Assembly: GCA_903872345.1 (NCBI GenBank)
Contig: CAIQKM010000200.1
Coordinates: 1-64,000, forward strand
DNA: 64,000 nt
Origin: an uncultured Verrucomicrobia subdivision 3 bacterium
Lineage (GTDB): Bacteria > Verrucomicrobiota > Verrucomicrobiia > Limisphaerales > UBA11358
Reading direction: 5' to 3'
Within the stretch, counting starts at the first letter, position 1, and every line of letters begins with the position of its first letter. Positions 47,785-57,265 of the stretch are shown piece after piece. The position numbers were made by a program, and so were the translations under genes. The notes beneath the pieces were generated by a model. The model was not told the DNA's origin. It saw nothing but the letters and a program-made list of their open reading frames with translations, and ran no database searches.

Positions 47785-49509
47785 TTATATATTCAATTTT
47801 TCCGGTTGGGCAAACTGCTGCCGGTACCCCTCGATGGAGGCGTCCAGTCCTGGGACGACCGGAGTTCCGGGCAGGTTAAAATAGCGGCCCTCGTAAAGCG
47901 AGGCACACCCGGGCAAGTGTTGCAGGGCGCGATATTCGTGCCAATAATGCTCATATTGCGCGGCGGCCGCCCCAAATTCCGTCCGGTCGCCCTTGGCACC
48001 GGCAATTAAGGCGCGCCATCCCTCATGGATGATGCTGAAGAGCAGCCGGCCATAGGCGACGGAAACCGTTACCACTTCCCCGAGTTGCCGGTCCGGCCAG
48101 GCCAATTGCTCCGCCAAATTTTGAATCTGCTCCCATAGCCGCACGGCGTGCAACTTTTCCGCCAGCGCTTCGGCTTCGAGTCCGCGGGTCCGCAAATAGT
48201 CCAAAACAAATTTCAGTTGAACTTCTCCGCCCAGCCGGTCATCCCGCATCCAGCAAACCGTGGGCAACACCGATTCAGCCAGTGCGGCATCAAATACCGC
48301 GCAATGGCGGCCCAGTAGAACTGCCTGCGCGGAAAGCAGGCATAGTTGGCGAAACTCCTCCACCGCCTCATCTGGCAAACTCAGCCGCTCCCGGGCATAT
48401 TCCCGGAAATAAGCCGATTCCGGGCGGTTCGGATTCTTGACAAATCCGGCCAGCACATAGGCGTTCAAGTCCGGCCACAATTCATTTTGGAGGTAGGGGC
48501 CGTACCAGCCGCCGCCGCGTGACCAGGAATAAACCCCCACGATTTTCGGATTTGCCAGCCAGTCTTTCAAACCCGCGGGGCGGAGGTTTTCCTCAAACCC
48601 ATTGATCACACCGTCCATCACATAATTCGGGTACGCGCCCTTGCCTTCATATTCGCGCTGGCACTGGACTTCAATGATCTGCGGGTGCTCGCCCTGGCCG
48701 AGGCATTCATTTACTTTGACCCGCCGCCAAAAATCCAGCGCGGTGTGCTTGATGGAAAACGCCAGCCGGGGGTGAGGTTCAACTTCATTGACCACCTCCA
48801 AATAATGATCCGGCCGGGCGTGCAATTTGTCCGGGAAAATATCCCAAGTGCGGAAAAACACCTGTTGGCCATGGCGAACACAGATTTCCTCCCGCAGGAA
48901 CCGCAACAATTTTACGTAGGCATCCACTTGTTGCCGACTCCAGCGAGGTTCGGCCGGTTCCTCTCCCGCCAAGGTTTCGGCGTACAAATAATCCGGCGTC
49001 CAGGCCGGACCGAGGCGCGGAATCGGGCTGTTGCCAACATGGTGCGGCGTGTCGAACAGATAGGTTTCGCCCACCCGGATGATATAGCCATCCACCTGAG
49101 GAAAACGCTTGTAGAGTTCCGCAAACAGAATGGCGTGCAGTTCGAGGGTGCGCGGATGATCCAGCCGGATGCGCCCGGTGGCGGGGTCGCAAATTTCTTC
49201 TTGGAAATGCTCAACCAGCCGCCGGGGGAGCACAAACAGATCCAGATGATAAAAAACTTTCAACCCCTGCGCTTTCGCCCGGGCGATTTCCCGTTCAATG
49301 CCCGGCGTGAAGGCGTCCAGCCACGCGCGTTCCGGCGAACCCGGCGGAAAACAATCCACGCCGGTTGCGGCGAACGTGGCAATGCAGTTGATATGTTTGA
49401 AGACCTGGCCGTTGAAGCCATAATCAACCAAATGCGCCGGATCACTGAACCGGGTCTGGAACGGCGGTTCACCCGGGTTGTGGTGCACCATGTCGAGAAT
49501 GTATCTCAT
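47785..49509 (-). CDS. Putative GH67-like TIM-barrel glycosidase
   Basis: A 574-aa cytoplasmic protein without a signal peptide. The segment SIKHTALDFWRRVKVNE followed by IIEVQCQREYEGKGAYPNY recalls the conserved core of GH67 alpha-glucuronidases (QIKNGPMDF, then MEFQI..EY.G). Upstream, VDGYIIRVGETYLFDTPHHV and VNEVEPHPRLAFSI supply acidic candidates. Overall similarity appears low and the usual GH67 N-terminal domain is missing, so it may be a separate family of the same fold. A role in removing a glucuronic or galacturonic acid side chain fits the locus. It sits between GH43 and a lyase gene. Confidence 0.55.
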   Translation of the reverse strand: MRYILDMVHHNPGEPPFQTRFSDPAHLVDYGFNGQVFKHINCIATFAATGVDCFPPGSPERAWLDAFTPGIEREIARAKAQGLKVFYHLDLFVLPRRLVEHFQEEICDPATGRIRLDHPRTLELHAILFAELYKRFPQVDGYIIRVGETYLFDTPHHVGNSPIPRLGPAWTPDYLYAETLAGEEPAEPRWSRQQVDAYVKLLRFLREEICVRHGQQVFFRTWDIFPDKLHARPDHYLEVVNEVEPHPRLAFSIKHTALDFWRRVKVNECLGQGEHPQIIEVQCQREYEGKGAYPNYVMDGVINGFEENLRPAGLKDWLANPKIVGVYSWSRGGGWYGPYLQNELWPDLNAYVLAGFVKNPNRPESAYFREYARERLSLPDEAVEEFRQLCLLSAQAVLLGRHCAVFDAALAESVLPTVCWMRDDRLGGEVQLKFVLDYLRTRGLEAEALAEKLHAVRLWEQIQNLAEQLAWPDRQLGEVVTVSVAYGRLLFSIIHEGWRALIAGAKGDRTEFGAAAAQYEHYWHEYRALQHLPGCASLYEGRYFNLPGTPVVPGLDASIEGYRQQFAQPEKLNI

Positions 49510-49526
49510 GTATGAAAACGGATTTT

Positions 49527-51146
49527 TCAGTCCAGCGGCTGATAATCAAAATAATCGAATTCCGCCCAAATGGAGCGGTCCAATAAATCCTGGCAACAGA
49601 GCCCCCAGAAGGTGCCGGTGAAATTACTATGTGGGGAAACCCAGTCACCCAGCATGGTCGCCTCGAACACGCGGTCAACCCATTCCCATTTTTGCCCGTC
49701 GAGCGACCAAGCGAAACGGAGTTCGGCGCAGTGATTCTCCATACGCAGAAACAGCTTACCGCCGGCCGCGAGCGGTAATTCGGCCACTTCCAGCCGGCTG
49801 CCCTTGGTGTTTTCGGAGGAGATTACCCCCAGTTTGATTTTTCCCGACCCCGCCGCCGTGACCCGGAAATAGTGGTAATGGAAGCGGTCGTAGTAGGCGA
49901 TGAGGCCGGCCGCCTGTTTAAAATGGGTCGGTTGAAAGCTCAGGCAAGTTTCGGCCCGCGCATGAAACTGTTGCAACCGGCGGGCGAGCAGACTCTGGTC
50001 AAACGTGGACGCCAGCGAATCGCGTCCTCGCAAACTCAGCCAACCCGGCCGGCGGATCAGGGAGCACCAGCTTTCATCGGCCGGCTCCCGCAAAGTTTGG
50101 AAATGAAGGTTGGGGGTGGCCTCGGCAAAATCATCCCTTAGTTTTTCCGCCGGCCAAGGATGCGCTGGTAGCGCCACCGGCACGGTTTCCGCCGGCGAGT
50201 TTCCGCCGTCCGCCAGCCGGGGCCAGGCGTCCGTGTCCCAGCGGAGCTTTTGGAGGCAGGTTTCCCGGCCCAACGGGGCCGATTTGTTTTCCTCCCGATC
50301 CATTACCAGCCGCCCGGGACGTTGCAGCGGCCGGTGGCAAAGATGCACTGTGAACCATTCACCCGCTGAAGTTTCAACGAAACAACCGTGACCGGCGGAT
50401 TGGAGGGCGAGCCCGTCTTTTTGAAAGGACGTCAGCAGGGGATTTTGCGGGTGCAATTCATAGGGGCCGTGAATGGTTTTGCTGCGGCAGACACTGATCG
50501 CATGACGCAGGGCGGTGCCGCCTTCGGCGGTGATGAGATAATACCAGCCGTCCTTTTTCAACAGGTGCGGGCCCTCGGTGATGCCAATGGCGCTGCCTTC
50601 CCAGATCTTTATGGCATCCCCGGTCAGCCGCTGGTTGGCGGCATCATATTCTTGCAAGATGATCCCGTCAAAACGGCGGGGGGTGAATGCTTCGCCCATC
50701 TGCATTTGAACGATGTACTTCCGGCCATCGTCGTCGTGAAACAAACTGGGATCAAACCCGATGGAGTTCAGATAAACCGGTTCGCTCCAGGGACCCGTAA
50801 TCGTCTCCGCCGTCACCAGATAATTCGGTGTGTCAATCACCACCCCGGCGGCATGGTGACGGACATTCGTGTACACCAGCCAGAATTTGCCGTCGGCATG
50901 AGTCAGGCACGGCGCCCAAACGCCGCCGGAATTGGGGCAGCCTTTCATGTCGAGTTGGGAAACCCGGTCCAGCGCCCGGCCCAGCAACCGCCAGTGAGCC
51001 AGATCCCGCGAATGGTGAATTTGCACCCCCGGGAACCATTCAAATGTGGAGGTGGCAATGTAATAGTCGTCCCCAACCCGGCAGATGGAGGGGTCGGGAT
51101 TGAAGCCGGTGAGCACCGGGTTTTTGATTAATAGCGGTGAATTCAT
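49527..51146 (-). CDS. GH43 beta-xylosidase/alpha-L-arabinofuranosidase
   Basis: A 539-aa GH43 enzyme with no signal peptide. The five-bladed propeller has the catalytic triad D18 (GFNPDPSICRVG), D132 (GFDPSLFHDDDG) and E191 (ITEGPHLLKKDG). A C-terminal concanavalin-like domain at about 330-535 (DESWCSLIRRPGWLSLRGRD) is typical of subfamily 11/12-type enzymes that act on xylo- or arabino-oligosaccharides. It starts within the ATGA overlap with the transporter gene. It is related to the second GH43 at 53713-55245 but has diverged, so the two may act on different linkages. Confidence 0.92.
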   Translation of the reverse strand: MNSPLLIKNPVLTGFNPDPSICRVGDDYYIATSTFEWFPGVQIHHSRDLAHWRLLGRALDRVSQLDMKGCPNSGGVWAPCLTHADGKFWLVYTNVRHHAAGVVIDTPNYLVTAETITGPWSEPVYLNSIGFDPSLFHDDDGRKYIVQMQMGEAFTPRRFDGIILQEYDAANQRLTGDAIKIWEGSAIGITEGPHLLKKDGWYYLITAEGGTALRHAISVCRSKTIHGPYELHPQNPLLTSFQKDGLALQSAGHGCFVETSAGEWFTVHLCHRPLQRPGRLVMDREENKSAPLGRETCLQKLRWDTDAWPRLADGGNSPAETVPVALPAHPWPAEKLRDDFAEATPNLHFQTLREPADESWCSLIRRPGWLSLRGRDSLASTFDQSLLARRLQQFHARAETCLSFQPTHFKQAAGLIAYYDRFHYHYFRVTAAGSGKIKLGVISSENTKGSRLEVAELPLAAGGKLFLRMENHCAELRFAWSLDGQKWEWVDRVFEATMLGDWVSPHSNFTGTFWGLCCQDLLDRSIWAEFDYFDYQPLD

Positions 51147-53716
51147 TTGGAGGCGGCCTCCCGCCCGGAAGGTTTGGTGTCATACACGGTCAACCCCGCG
51201 AGACTGTGCTTGGGCGGGGGCGTACACAGGCTGACCAGGTAGCCGATGCCAACGCAGGCGATGACGGCGCCGGGCGTGTAAAAATACCAGTGCACGGTCG
51301 TGTCGTATTTTAACCAGACTGCCACCGCGATGCTGGAGATGGCGCCGCTGAAAGCACCGATGGCATTGGCACGTCGCGTGTAGGTGCCCAGAATGTAAAC
51401 GCCGAGAAAGCCGCCCCCGAGCATGGCAAAGAGTTCGTTCCAGGTTTGAAACAACGAGCGCTGGTTCATGGTGGCCATGTACAGGGCGCATAGCGTGGCC
51501 GCCGTGCCCGCCACCAACGAAGCAATCCGCATCACGCGCAGCCGTTCACGATCCGCCACATTCTTCTTCAGTTTGCGATAAAAATCCTCCGTAAACAAAA
51601 TGGCCACGCTGTTCATACTGCCCGCGAGCGCCGACATGGCGGCCGCGAACAGCGACGCGATAATTAAACCCGCAATGCCCACAGGCAGCCGTTGCACAAT
51701 GTAGAGCGGGATGATCTGGTCATTCGTCATTGCGGGATCCAATTCGCCCGGATGCTGATGAAAATAGGCGAAAACGGAGATGCCCGCGAAATTCACGGCG
51801 AAGGAGATGAAAACGCTGAAACACAAAAACATCAGCGCCAGCTTGCGCACATCCTTCAAAGGGGTGGCGAAAACGCGTTGCACGGTGGGCTGGTCGGCGG
51901 AAAACGCCAGTTTGTTGAACAGTGGGGTCAGAATGAGAATCCAGACTACGGGCATGGTATAATCGAGCGACCAGATGCCGAGATCCAGTTTGTGAAAGTG
52001 CGTGTTGACCTCCATAAAGCTGCTCCAGCCATGCGGCAACCCGGTGATGGCCAGGATGACGATCAGGCTGATGCCCAGCACCATCGTGATGCCTTGGATT
52101 ACTTCCGTGAGCACCACGGCTTTCATGCCGCCCTTTGAAGAGTAGATAGTCGTCACCAAGCCCATGAGTAGCACGCTCGCAAAAACGCTCAGGCCGGTGA
52201 CCGCCGCAATCGCGAGGGCGGGGAGCAGCAGCACCATGTTCATGCGCCCGAACGTTTGCAGGGCAATCGCCTGGGCGCTGGCGATGAAGCGCAGCGAAGG
52301 ATGAAACCGGCGTTCCAGATATTCAAAGGTGGAGGTGATCTCCAGTTTGCGGATAAGCGGATACAGGACAAACGCCTCTAGGAAAAATAGGGGGATCAGC
52401 ATCAGTGCCGGCAGCGCCCAGATCATGCTGGTACGGAAAGCCAGCGCCGGAATGGCCATGAAGCTGATGCTGCTGGCCGCGCTGGCGAACATGCTAATGC
52501 CCGCCATCCACCAAGGAATTTTTCGGTCGCCCAAGGCAAATCCTTCGCTGCCCGTTTGCTCGCGAGTAAAATACAGGCCCACAAACGCCACCACGCCAAA
52601 ATAGATAAAAAGCCCCGCATAATCGGCCCAGCGCAGGCTTTTGACCGTGCGTTTAATGACCACATCGTAGGCGGATTCCGTCCCGGACGCACTCTGGCCC
52701 AGCAAGGTCAATCGGCCATGGTTGATCGCCACGCAAACTGCGAGCGGTTCCGGCAATTGCCCCTTTTGCACCCAGGTATCCGTCACATTATGATAAATCT
52801 GGATGCTCCGGGCGCCGGGGCCACTTTCCAGCGGCCATGGGCTCCCGGTAACGGTACTGGTAATCCCGCCCGCCACCCCGGCATGTACTTGGCCGGTCAT
52901 AAAAACCGCCGGGGCTGCCACGGCTTCCAGCAGCGGCGTCAAATCACGCCACCCGGAAGAGGTCGTGCCGTCAATCACATGCCAGCGATAGGCCTGCGCC
53001 GAAGCCACCGGTGTATAAATATTTTTGCCGCCGGCTTGGGACAGGGTAAAACCGCCAAACACATGAACGTCATTGTAAAAACAAATCACGCCCGGGAGTA
53101 ACCGGCCTTCGCCGGGCATCGGGGGCAATTCCTCCCACCCGGCATTCGTGGTCGCGCCAAAGTCGTAACGATACAGCTTTCGCGAAGCGGAGCGATCCTC
53201 GGCGGAGGTGAGCCCGCCGATAACATATAGCTGCTTTTTTGCCTGATCTTCAAAAAACCCCGCGCTCGCCAGGGCGACCGGTTGGGGTAGGGCGGGCAAT
53301 TTGTTTTCGCGCAAATGGCCGTCCCGCCAGTCCAGCGAGATCACTTTGTCGGTCAGCCCGGTTTTCGTCAGACCGCCGGCGAGAAACAGGCGCGTTCGAA
53401 CGCTGCCGGCGTCCGTCAGCGTGCCGCTCACACAGGCGGCATAAGCCAGGCCCCCGGTCAACGCGGTTTTCTGCCAGCCTGCCTCCGTTTGCACAAACAC
53501 CTCGGCGCTCGGTTCGCCATCGGTTGTCAGCCCGCCGCCGACAATGAGGGTGCCGCCCGCTTGGCCGGCAAACATGCCCGGCCGGTTCACCGGCGGAGCC
53601 GCCGTCTGTTTGGTGAAGGCAAAACTGTCCTGGTTGGTTTGGGCCAAAGCCGCGCGGGCCGCCAGCAAGAGCGTGGTTAGCGCGTAAAAAAAGTTTCGAA
53701 CAAAGTCACGGTTCAT
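51143..53716 (-). CDS. Kelch-domain/sodium:solute symporter fusion transporter
   Basis: An 857-aa fusion. A signal peptide (YALTTLLLAARAALAQ) is followed by a kelch beta-propeller at about 40-350 (GTLIVGGGLTTDGEPSAEVF, KKQLYVIGGLTS, NDVHVFGGFTLSQAG) resembling the N-acetylneuraminate epimerase/mutarotase group. Then comes an SSS-family symporter with about 13 membrane helices from residue 375 (GLFIYFGVVAFVGLYF, GDRKIPWWMAGISMFASAAS). The propeller would lie on the outside (periplasmic) face and may mutarotate or bind the sugar before uptake. It is the only importer in the window. Its 4-nt overlaps with the two GH43 genes indicate a dedicated uptake system for their substrates. Confidence 0.9.
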   Translation of the reverse strand: MNRDFVRNFFYALTTLLLAARAALAQTNQDSFAFTKQTAAPPVNRPGMFAGQAGGTLIVGGGLTTDGEPSAEVFVQTEAGWQKTALTGGLAYAACVSGTLTDAGSVRTRLFLAGGLTKTGLTDKVISLDWRDGHLRENKLPALPQPVALASAGFFEDQAKKQLYVIGGLTSAEDRSASRKLYRYDFGATTNAGWEELPPMPGEGRLLPGVICFYNDVHVFGGFTLSQAGGKNIYTPVASAQAYRWHVIDGTTSSGWRDLTPLLEAVAAPAVFMTGQVHAGVAGGITSTVTGSPWPLESGPGARSIQIYHNVTDTWVQKGQLPEPLAVCVAINHGRLTLLGQSASGTESAYDVVIKRTVKSLRWADYAGLFIYFGVVAFVGLYFTREQTGSEGFALGDRKIPWWMAGISMFASAASSISFMAIPALAFRTSMIWALPALMLIPLFFLEAFVLYPLIRKLEITSTFEYLERRFHPSLRFIASAQAIALQTFGRMNMVLLLPALAIAAVTGLSVFASVLLMGLVTTIYSSKGGMKAVVLTEVIQGITMVLGISLIVILAITGLPHGWSSFMEVNTHFHKLDLGIWSLDYTMPVVWILILTPLFNKLAFSADQPTVQRVFATPLKDVRKLALMFLCFSVFISFAVNFAGISVFAYFHQHPGELDPAMTNDQIIPLYIVQRLPVGIAGLIIASLFAAAMSALAGSMNSVAILFTEDFYRKLKKNVADRERLRVMRIASLVAGTAATLCALYMATMNQRSLFQTWNELFAMLGGGFLGVYILGTYTRRANAIGAFSGAISSIAVAVWLKYDTTVHWYFYTPGAVIACVGIGYLVSLCTPPPKHSLAGLTVYDTKPSGREAASK

Positions 53717-55245
53717 GAGTGGGCTTCCTGCGGTTGATAGTCAAACCAGTCATAATCGGCGGGTCCGGCGCAGGGCTGCCCGTTGCCGGAGGCATACAAT
53801 CCGATCATGACGCCATTATATCCGCCTGTGACCTCCGTACCGAGATAACGGGTGTTAACCCGGGCGATCTCTTGAAACGGTTCGCCATGGTGGGAATAGC
53901 CAAAGGCATAATGCATCCGCGTGCCGATGATGCGCAATTCCACCGGCCCGGGCGGCAGAGGTATGACGGCCGCCGTTTGCTGAATTAACTCCAAGTGGTA
54001 GCGCACGACCAGCACCCGCCGGCCCGCGCGGTTGGTCACGCAAAAGTCGTAGTGATGCTCATTCGTCATCAGCAGGGTCATACCCGCCTCTTCATTTGGT
54101 TCCAGTGGGATGAATTGCATTCGCGTGGCGGCGATGAAATTAAAATGTTGCTGACGCCGCGCCACCAGGGTCGGCGAGGCCAATTCGCTCAGGCCGGCCG
54201 CCATCCCCCGCAGACGCAGAAATCCCGGCCGCTCGGTCAACGAATAATCGGCGGCATCCGGATTGCGCAAATGCACCCAGGACAAACCCAATTGCTCCGC
54301 CGCAAAATCATCGCGATTAGCAGTTGCCGACCATGGATGAGGCGGTAGTGTCTGGGCAACCACGGTTTCCGATACCGTGCCCGACCCATTCACCACCGGC
54401 CAGCCATCTCGCCACGTCACCGGGGTCAGGCAGGTTTCGCGGCCGAGCGTGTGAATGTCGCCCACCGTTTTCCGAAACGCCAGATGTACCATCCACCAGG
54501 AGCCGTCGGCCGCCTCCACCAGGTCGGCATGGCCCGTGCCGTGGATCGCTTCATAGGCATGGCGATTGGACAGGATGGGATTATGCGGGCACGATTCATA
54601 TTCGCCCCAAATATCACGGCTGCGGGCAATCGCCACCATGTGTCCATAACTAGTGCCGCCTTCCGCCGTCAGCAGATAATACCAGCCGTCGCGCTTGTAA
54701 ATGTGCGGTCCCTCGACATAGCTGCCCCCGCTGCCACGCCAGAGCATTTTGGGTTCGGTCAGCCGGCGGCCGGTTTGAATCTCCAGTTCGCTCTGATAAA
54801 TCGCCCGCTCCATCTTGAACGTCAGTCCGCGATTGGACTGAAAATAAACCCGCCCATTATTGTCAAAGAATAGCGAGGGATCAATTCCGTTTTGATCGTA
54901 CCAAACTGGATCGCTCCACGGCCCGGCGGGGTCAGTGGCGGTGACATAAAAATTGCGGTAAGAACCCGCGTTCACCAGAGTTGTAATCAGGTAGAAAACG
55001 CCCTGATGATGGCGTAGTGTGGGCGCATAAATGCCATCCGAACAACGCACGCCCCCCAAGTCCAACTGTGAGCGGCGGGTCAGCACATGCCCCAACTGCC
55101 GCCAGTGAATCAAATCCCGGCTGTGCCAGAAGGGGATCCCGGGAAAATATTCAAAACTGCTGTTCACCAGGTAGTAATCATGGCCCACCCGGCAAATGCT
55201 GGGGTCGGGATAAAAACCGGGGATGACTGGGTTTTTATAGTTCAT
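53713..55245 (-). CDS. GH43 alpha-L-arabinofuranosidase/beta-xylosidase (second copy)
   Basis: A 510-aa enzyme starting at ATG 55245 (an ATG at 55254 would add three residues). The propeller motifs give catalytic candidates D14 (GFYPDPSICRVG), D123 (GIDPSLFFDNNG) and E178 (YVEGPHIYKRDG). A C-terminal concanavalin-like domain includes SWVHLRNPDAADYSLTERPG. No signal peptide is seen. Its start lies inside the 3' end of the GH42 gene and its stop overlaps the transporter start, so translation is probably coupled. Confidence 0.92.
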   Translation of the reverse strand: MNYKNPVIPGFYPDPSICRVGHDYYLVNSSFEYFPGIPFWHSRDLIHWRQLGHVLTRRSQLDLGGVRCSDGIYAPTLRHHQGVFYLITTLVNAGSYRNFYVTATDPAGPWSDPVWYDQNGIDPSLFFDNNGRVYFQSNRGLTFKMERAIYQSELEIQTGRRLTEPKMLWRGSGGSYVEGPHIYKRDGWYYLLTAEGGTSYGHMVAIARSRDIWGEYESCPHNPILSNRHAYEAIHGTGHADLVEAADGSWWMVHLAFRKTVGDIHTLGRETCLTPVTWRDGWPVVNGSGTVSETVVAQTLPPHPWSATANRDDFAAEQLGLSWVHLRNPDAADYSLTERPGFLRLRGMAAGLSELASPTLVARRQQHFNFIAATRMQFIPLEPNEEAGMTLLMTNEHHYDFCVTNRAGRRVLVVRYHLELIQQTAAVIPLPPGPVELRIIGTRMHYAFGYSHHGEPFQEIARVNTRYLGTEVTGGYNGVMIGLYASGNGQPCAGPADYDWFDYQPQEAHS

Positions 55246-57265
55246 AGGAGACACGTTGTAGCATGGCCGTGCCGAAGGGTTTCAACTCCACCGTGCTGGC
55301 GAAGGTTTCACTCCCATTGAGCGACTCGTAACGTTCCGCCAGCCGGGCGGTTTGAGTTTCGCGCGTGTAATTGATCAGGTGCAAATATTCCTTTCCCTCT
55401 TTGAAAGTTTTTATCGATTCTACATGGGGTGAGCTGCTGGCGGTCAAATTCGGTAAAACCTTGGCGTTCGTCAGAATGCGAGTGAATAATTCCCGGAGAA
55501 GTTCGACCGACGGGACCGTGGCAATGTAATAGGCGGTTCCTTTGCCAAACCGGTTTGCCGTGATGGCTGGTGTGCCCTCAAACCAGAGATCTGTGTATTG
55601 AAATAGTGGCTGGGCCGTCGTCAGTTTCACCAGCTCAAATAACAGGGATGCCTCATAGCGCCCTTGGGCAAAACCGCCGTCCAACGGTGCCAAGCCGGTG
55701 GTATCCTTGAATTTTAAGGCGTTTTGCTCCTCAATTTCGAGGCCGCACAATTCGGTCAAACCGGCCGGCAGCGTGGTTCGGTGAAACCCATTGTCAAAAT
55801 TACGCAACCCGGATTGCACGGTAACGACCAGCGTTCCGCCGGCCTGTACGAATTGGTGCAAATGGGTGGCCCGCGTTTCATCCATCAGCACCAACGCGGG
55901 AGCGATGACTACTTTATAGCGTTGCAGGTCGGCGAGCGGTTGAATGATGTCGGCGTTTACATGCTGCTCAAATAACGCCCGGTAATAAAGGTAGAGATGC
56001 CGCAGATACCGGAAATCCGGGTGGGTTCGACCGTCGTCCAAGGCCCAGTCGCAGTCGAAGTCCCGGATGATCGCCACGTCCGGGCAGGGCAGGGCGGCGG
56101 CCAGTTTGGGCGCGACCGCTTGCAGGTCGCGGATCGTTTGCTGGATTTCAAAGTAACGCCGCCGCGGTTTGCCGTCACATTCCAGCACCGCCTGGAGTAA
56201 ATGTTCACCTCCTGTGGAAAACTGGCGCCAGTGAAACCAAAGCACGGCTTCCGCGCCATGGGCGATTTCCTGCTGCGTCCAAACCCGGATCATGCCCGGC
56301 TCCGGGAGCTGACGGGGACGAAAAGTTCGGCCGGTTTGCGCCTCGGTCACCCAGAAGGGCGCGTGCCGGAGACCGCGTATGATGGACAGCGCCAGACTGG
56401 CCATGGCCGGGTGATAAGGAACGTCGTCCCGGTTCCCGTATTCATTTTCCAGCGTCCATGACAACGGATAATTATCCACCGCCACGACGTCCAATTGCGC
56501 CCCCAGCAGGTGCAAATCGAGCAGGTAGAGAAAGCCGCTCGAACAAATGTTATGGGTCACGATTTTCTCCGGCGAGACGGCTTTGAGGCAGCCGGTTTGC
56601 AGCCGGGCATAGTCCAAAAAGGCGTCTGAGAAAAACCGGTGAAGATCCAGCATGGCGGAAGGATTGTGTCCGGGCCTGGGCAAAACCACTTGCTCAAACC
56701 GCTGATAACTCTGGCTCCAAAAGGCCGTACCCCAGCGCCGGTTTAATGCTTCCACCGTGCCAAATTTCGCCAGGAGCCAAGCCTGAAAGGCCCGCCGGCA
56801 GGTCTCACAATAACAATGGGGCTGTTCGGCCATGAATTCATTGTCGAGTTGGTAGCCAATCACGTTGACATTGTCCTTGAAGCGTTCCGCGAGCGCCGTG
56901 ACAATTCGCCGGGTGTGTCCGTGATATTCCACGTTGTTCACGCAATAGTGACGGCGCATGCCAAATTCCCGCCGCCGGCCATCCACGCCCACCGGATAAA
57001 TCTCCTGACACTGGTCCATGAGCCATTTGGGCGGAGCCGCCGTGGGGGTGCACAACAGGGAACGGATGCCATGATCGGCCATGATGGCGACCGCTGATTC
57101 GAGCCAGTCAAATTCAAATCGTCCCTCCTCCGGTTCCAGCCGGCTCCAGGCAAATTCGCCCAAGCGCACCAGGTTAAAACCGGCCTCCTGCATCAGCCGC
57201 GCATCGGGTCTGATTTCGGCCGGATCGAGCTGTTCCGGATAATAGGATGCGCCAAAGTATTTCAT
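55235..57265 (-). CDS. GH42 beta-galactosidase
   Basis: A 676-aa GH42 enzyme beginning MKYFGASYYPEQLDPAEI. Acid/base E143 is in GYQLDNEFMAEQ and nucleophile E308 in FWVTEAQTG. A zinc-type cysteine cluster is present (C108, C151, C153, C156 in CYCETC). The A-domain barrel is followed by a trimerisation-type B domain and a short beta C domain. No signal peptide is present, so it acts on imported galacto-oligosaccharides, for example beta-1,4-galactan side chains. It overlaps the upstream unknown gene by 4 nt. Confidence 0.93.
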   Translation of the reverse strand: MKYFGASYYPEQLDPAEIRPDARLMQEAGFNLVRLGEFAWSRLEPEEGRFEFDWLESAVAIMADHGIRSLLCTPTAAPPKWLMDQCQEIYPVGVDGRRREFGMRRHYCVNNVEYHGHTRRIVTALAERFKDNVNVIGYQLDNEFMAEQPHCYCETCRRAFQAWLLAKFGTVEALNRRWGTAFWSQSYQRFEQVVLPRPGHNPSAMLDLHRFFSDAFLDYARLQTGCLKAVSPEKIVTHNICSSGFLYLLDLHLLGAQLDVVAVDNYPLSWTLENEYGNRDDVPYHPAMASLALSIIRGLRHAPFWVTEAQTGRTFRPRQLPEPGMIRVWTQQEIAHGAEAVLWFHWRQFSTGGEHLLQAVLECDGKPRRRYFEIQQTIRDLQAVAPKLAAALPCPDVAIIRDFDCDWALDDGRTHPDFRYLRHLYLYYRALFEQHVNADIIQPLADLQRYKVVIAPALVLMDETRATHLHQFVQAGGTLVVTVQSGLRNFDNGFHRTTLPAGLTELCGLEIEEQNALKFKDTTGLAPLDGGFAQGRYEASLLFELVKLTTAQPLFQYTDLWFEGTPAITANRFGKGTAYYIATVPSVELLRELFTRILTNAKVLPNLTASSSPHVESIKTFKEGKEYLHLINYTRETQTARLAERYESLNGSETFASTVELKPFGTAMLQRVSYEL

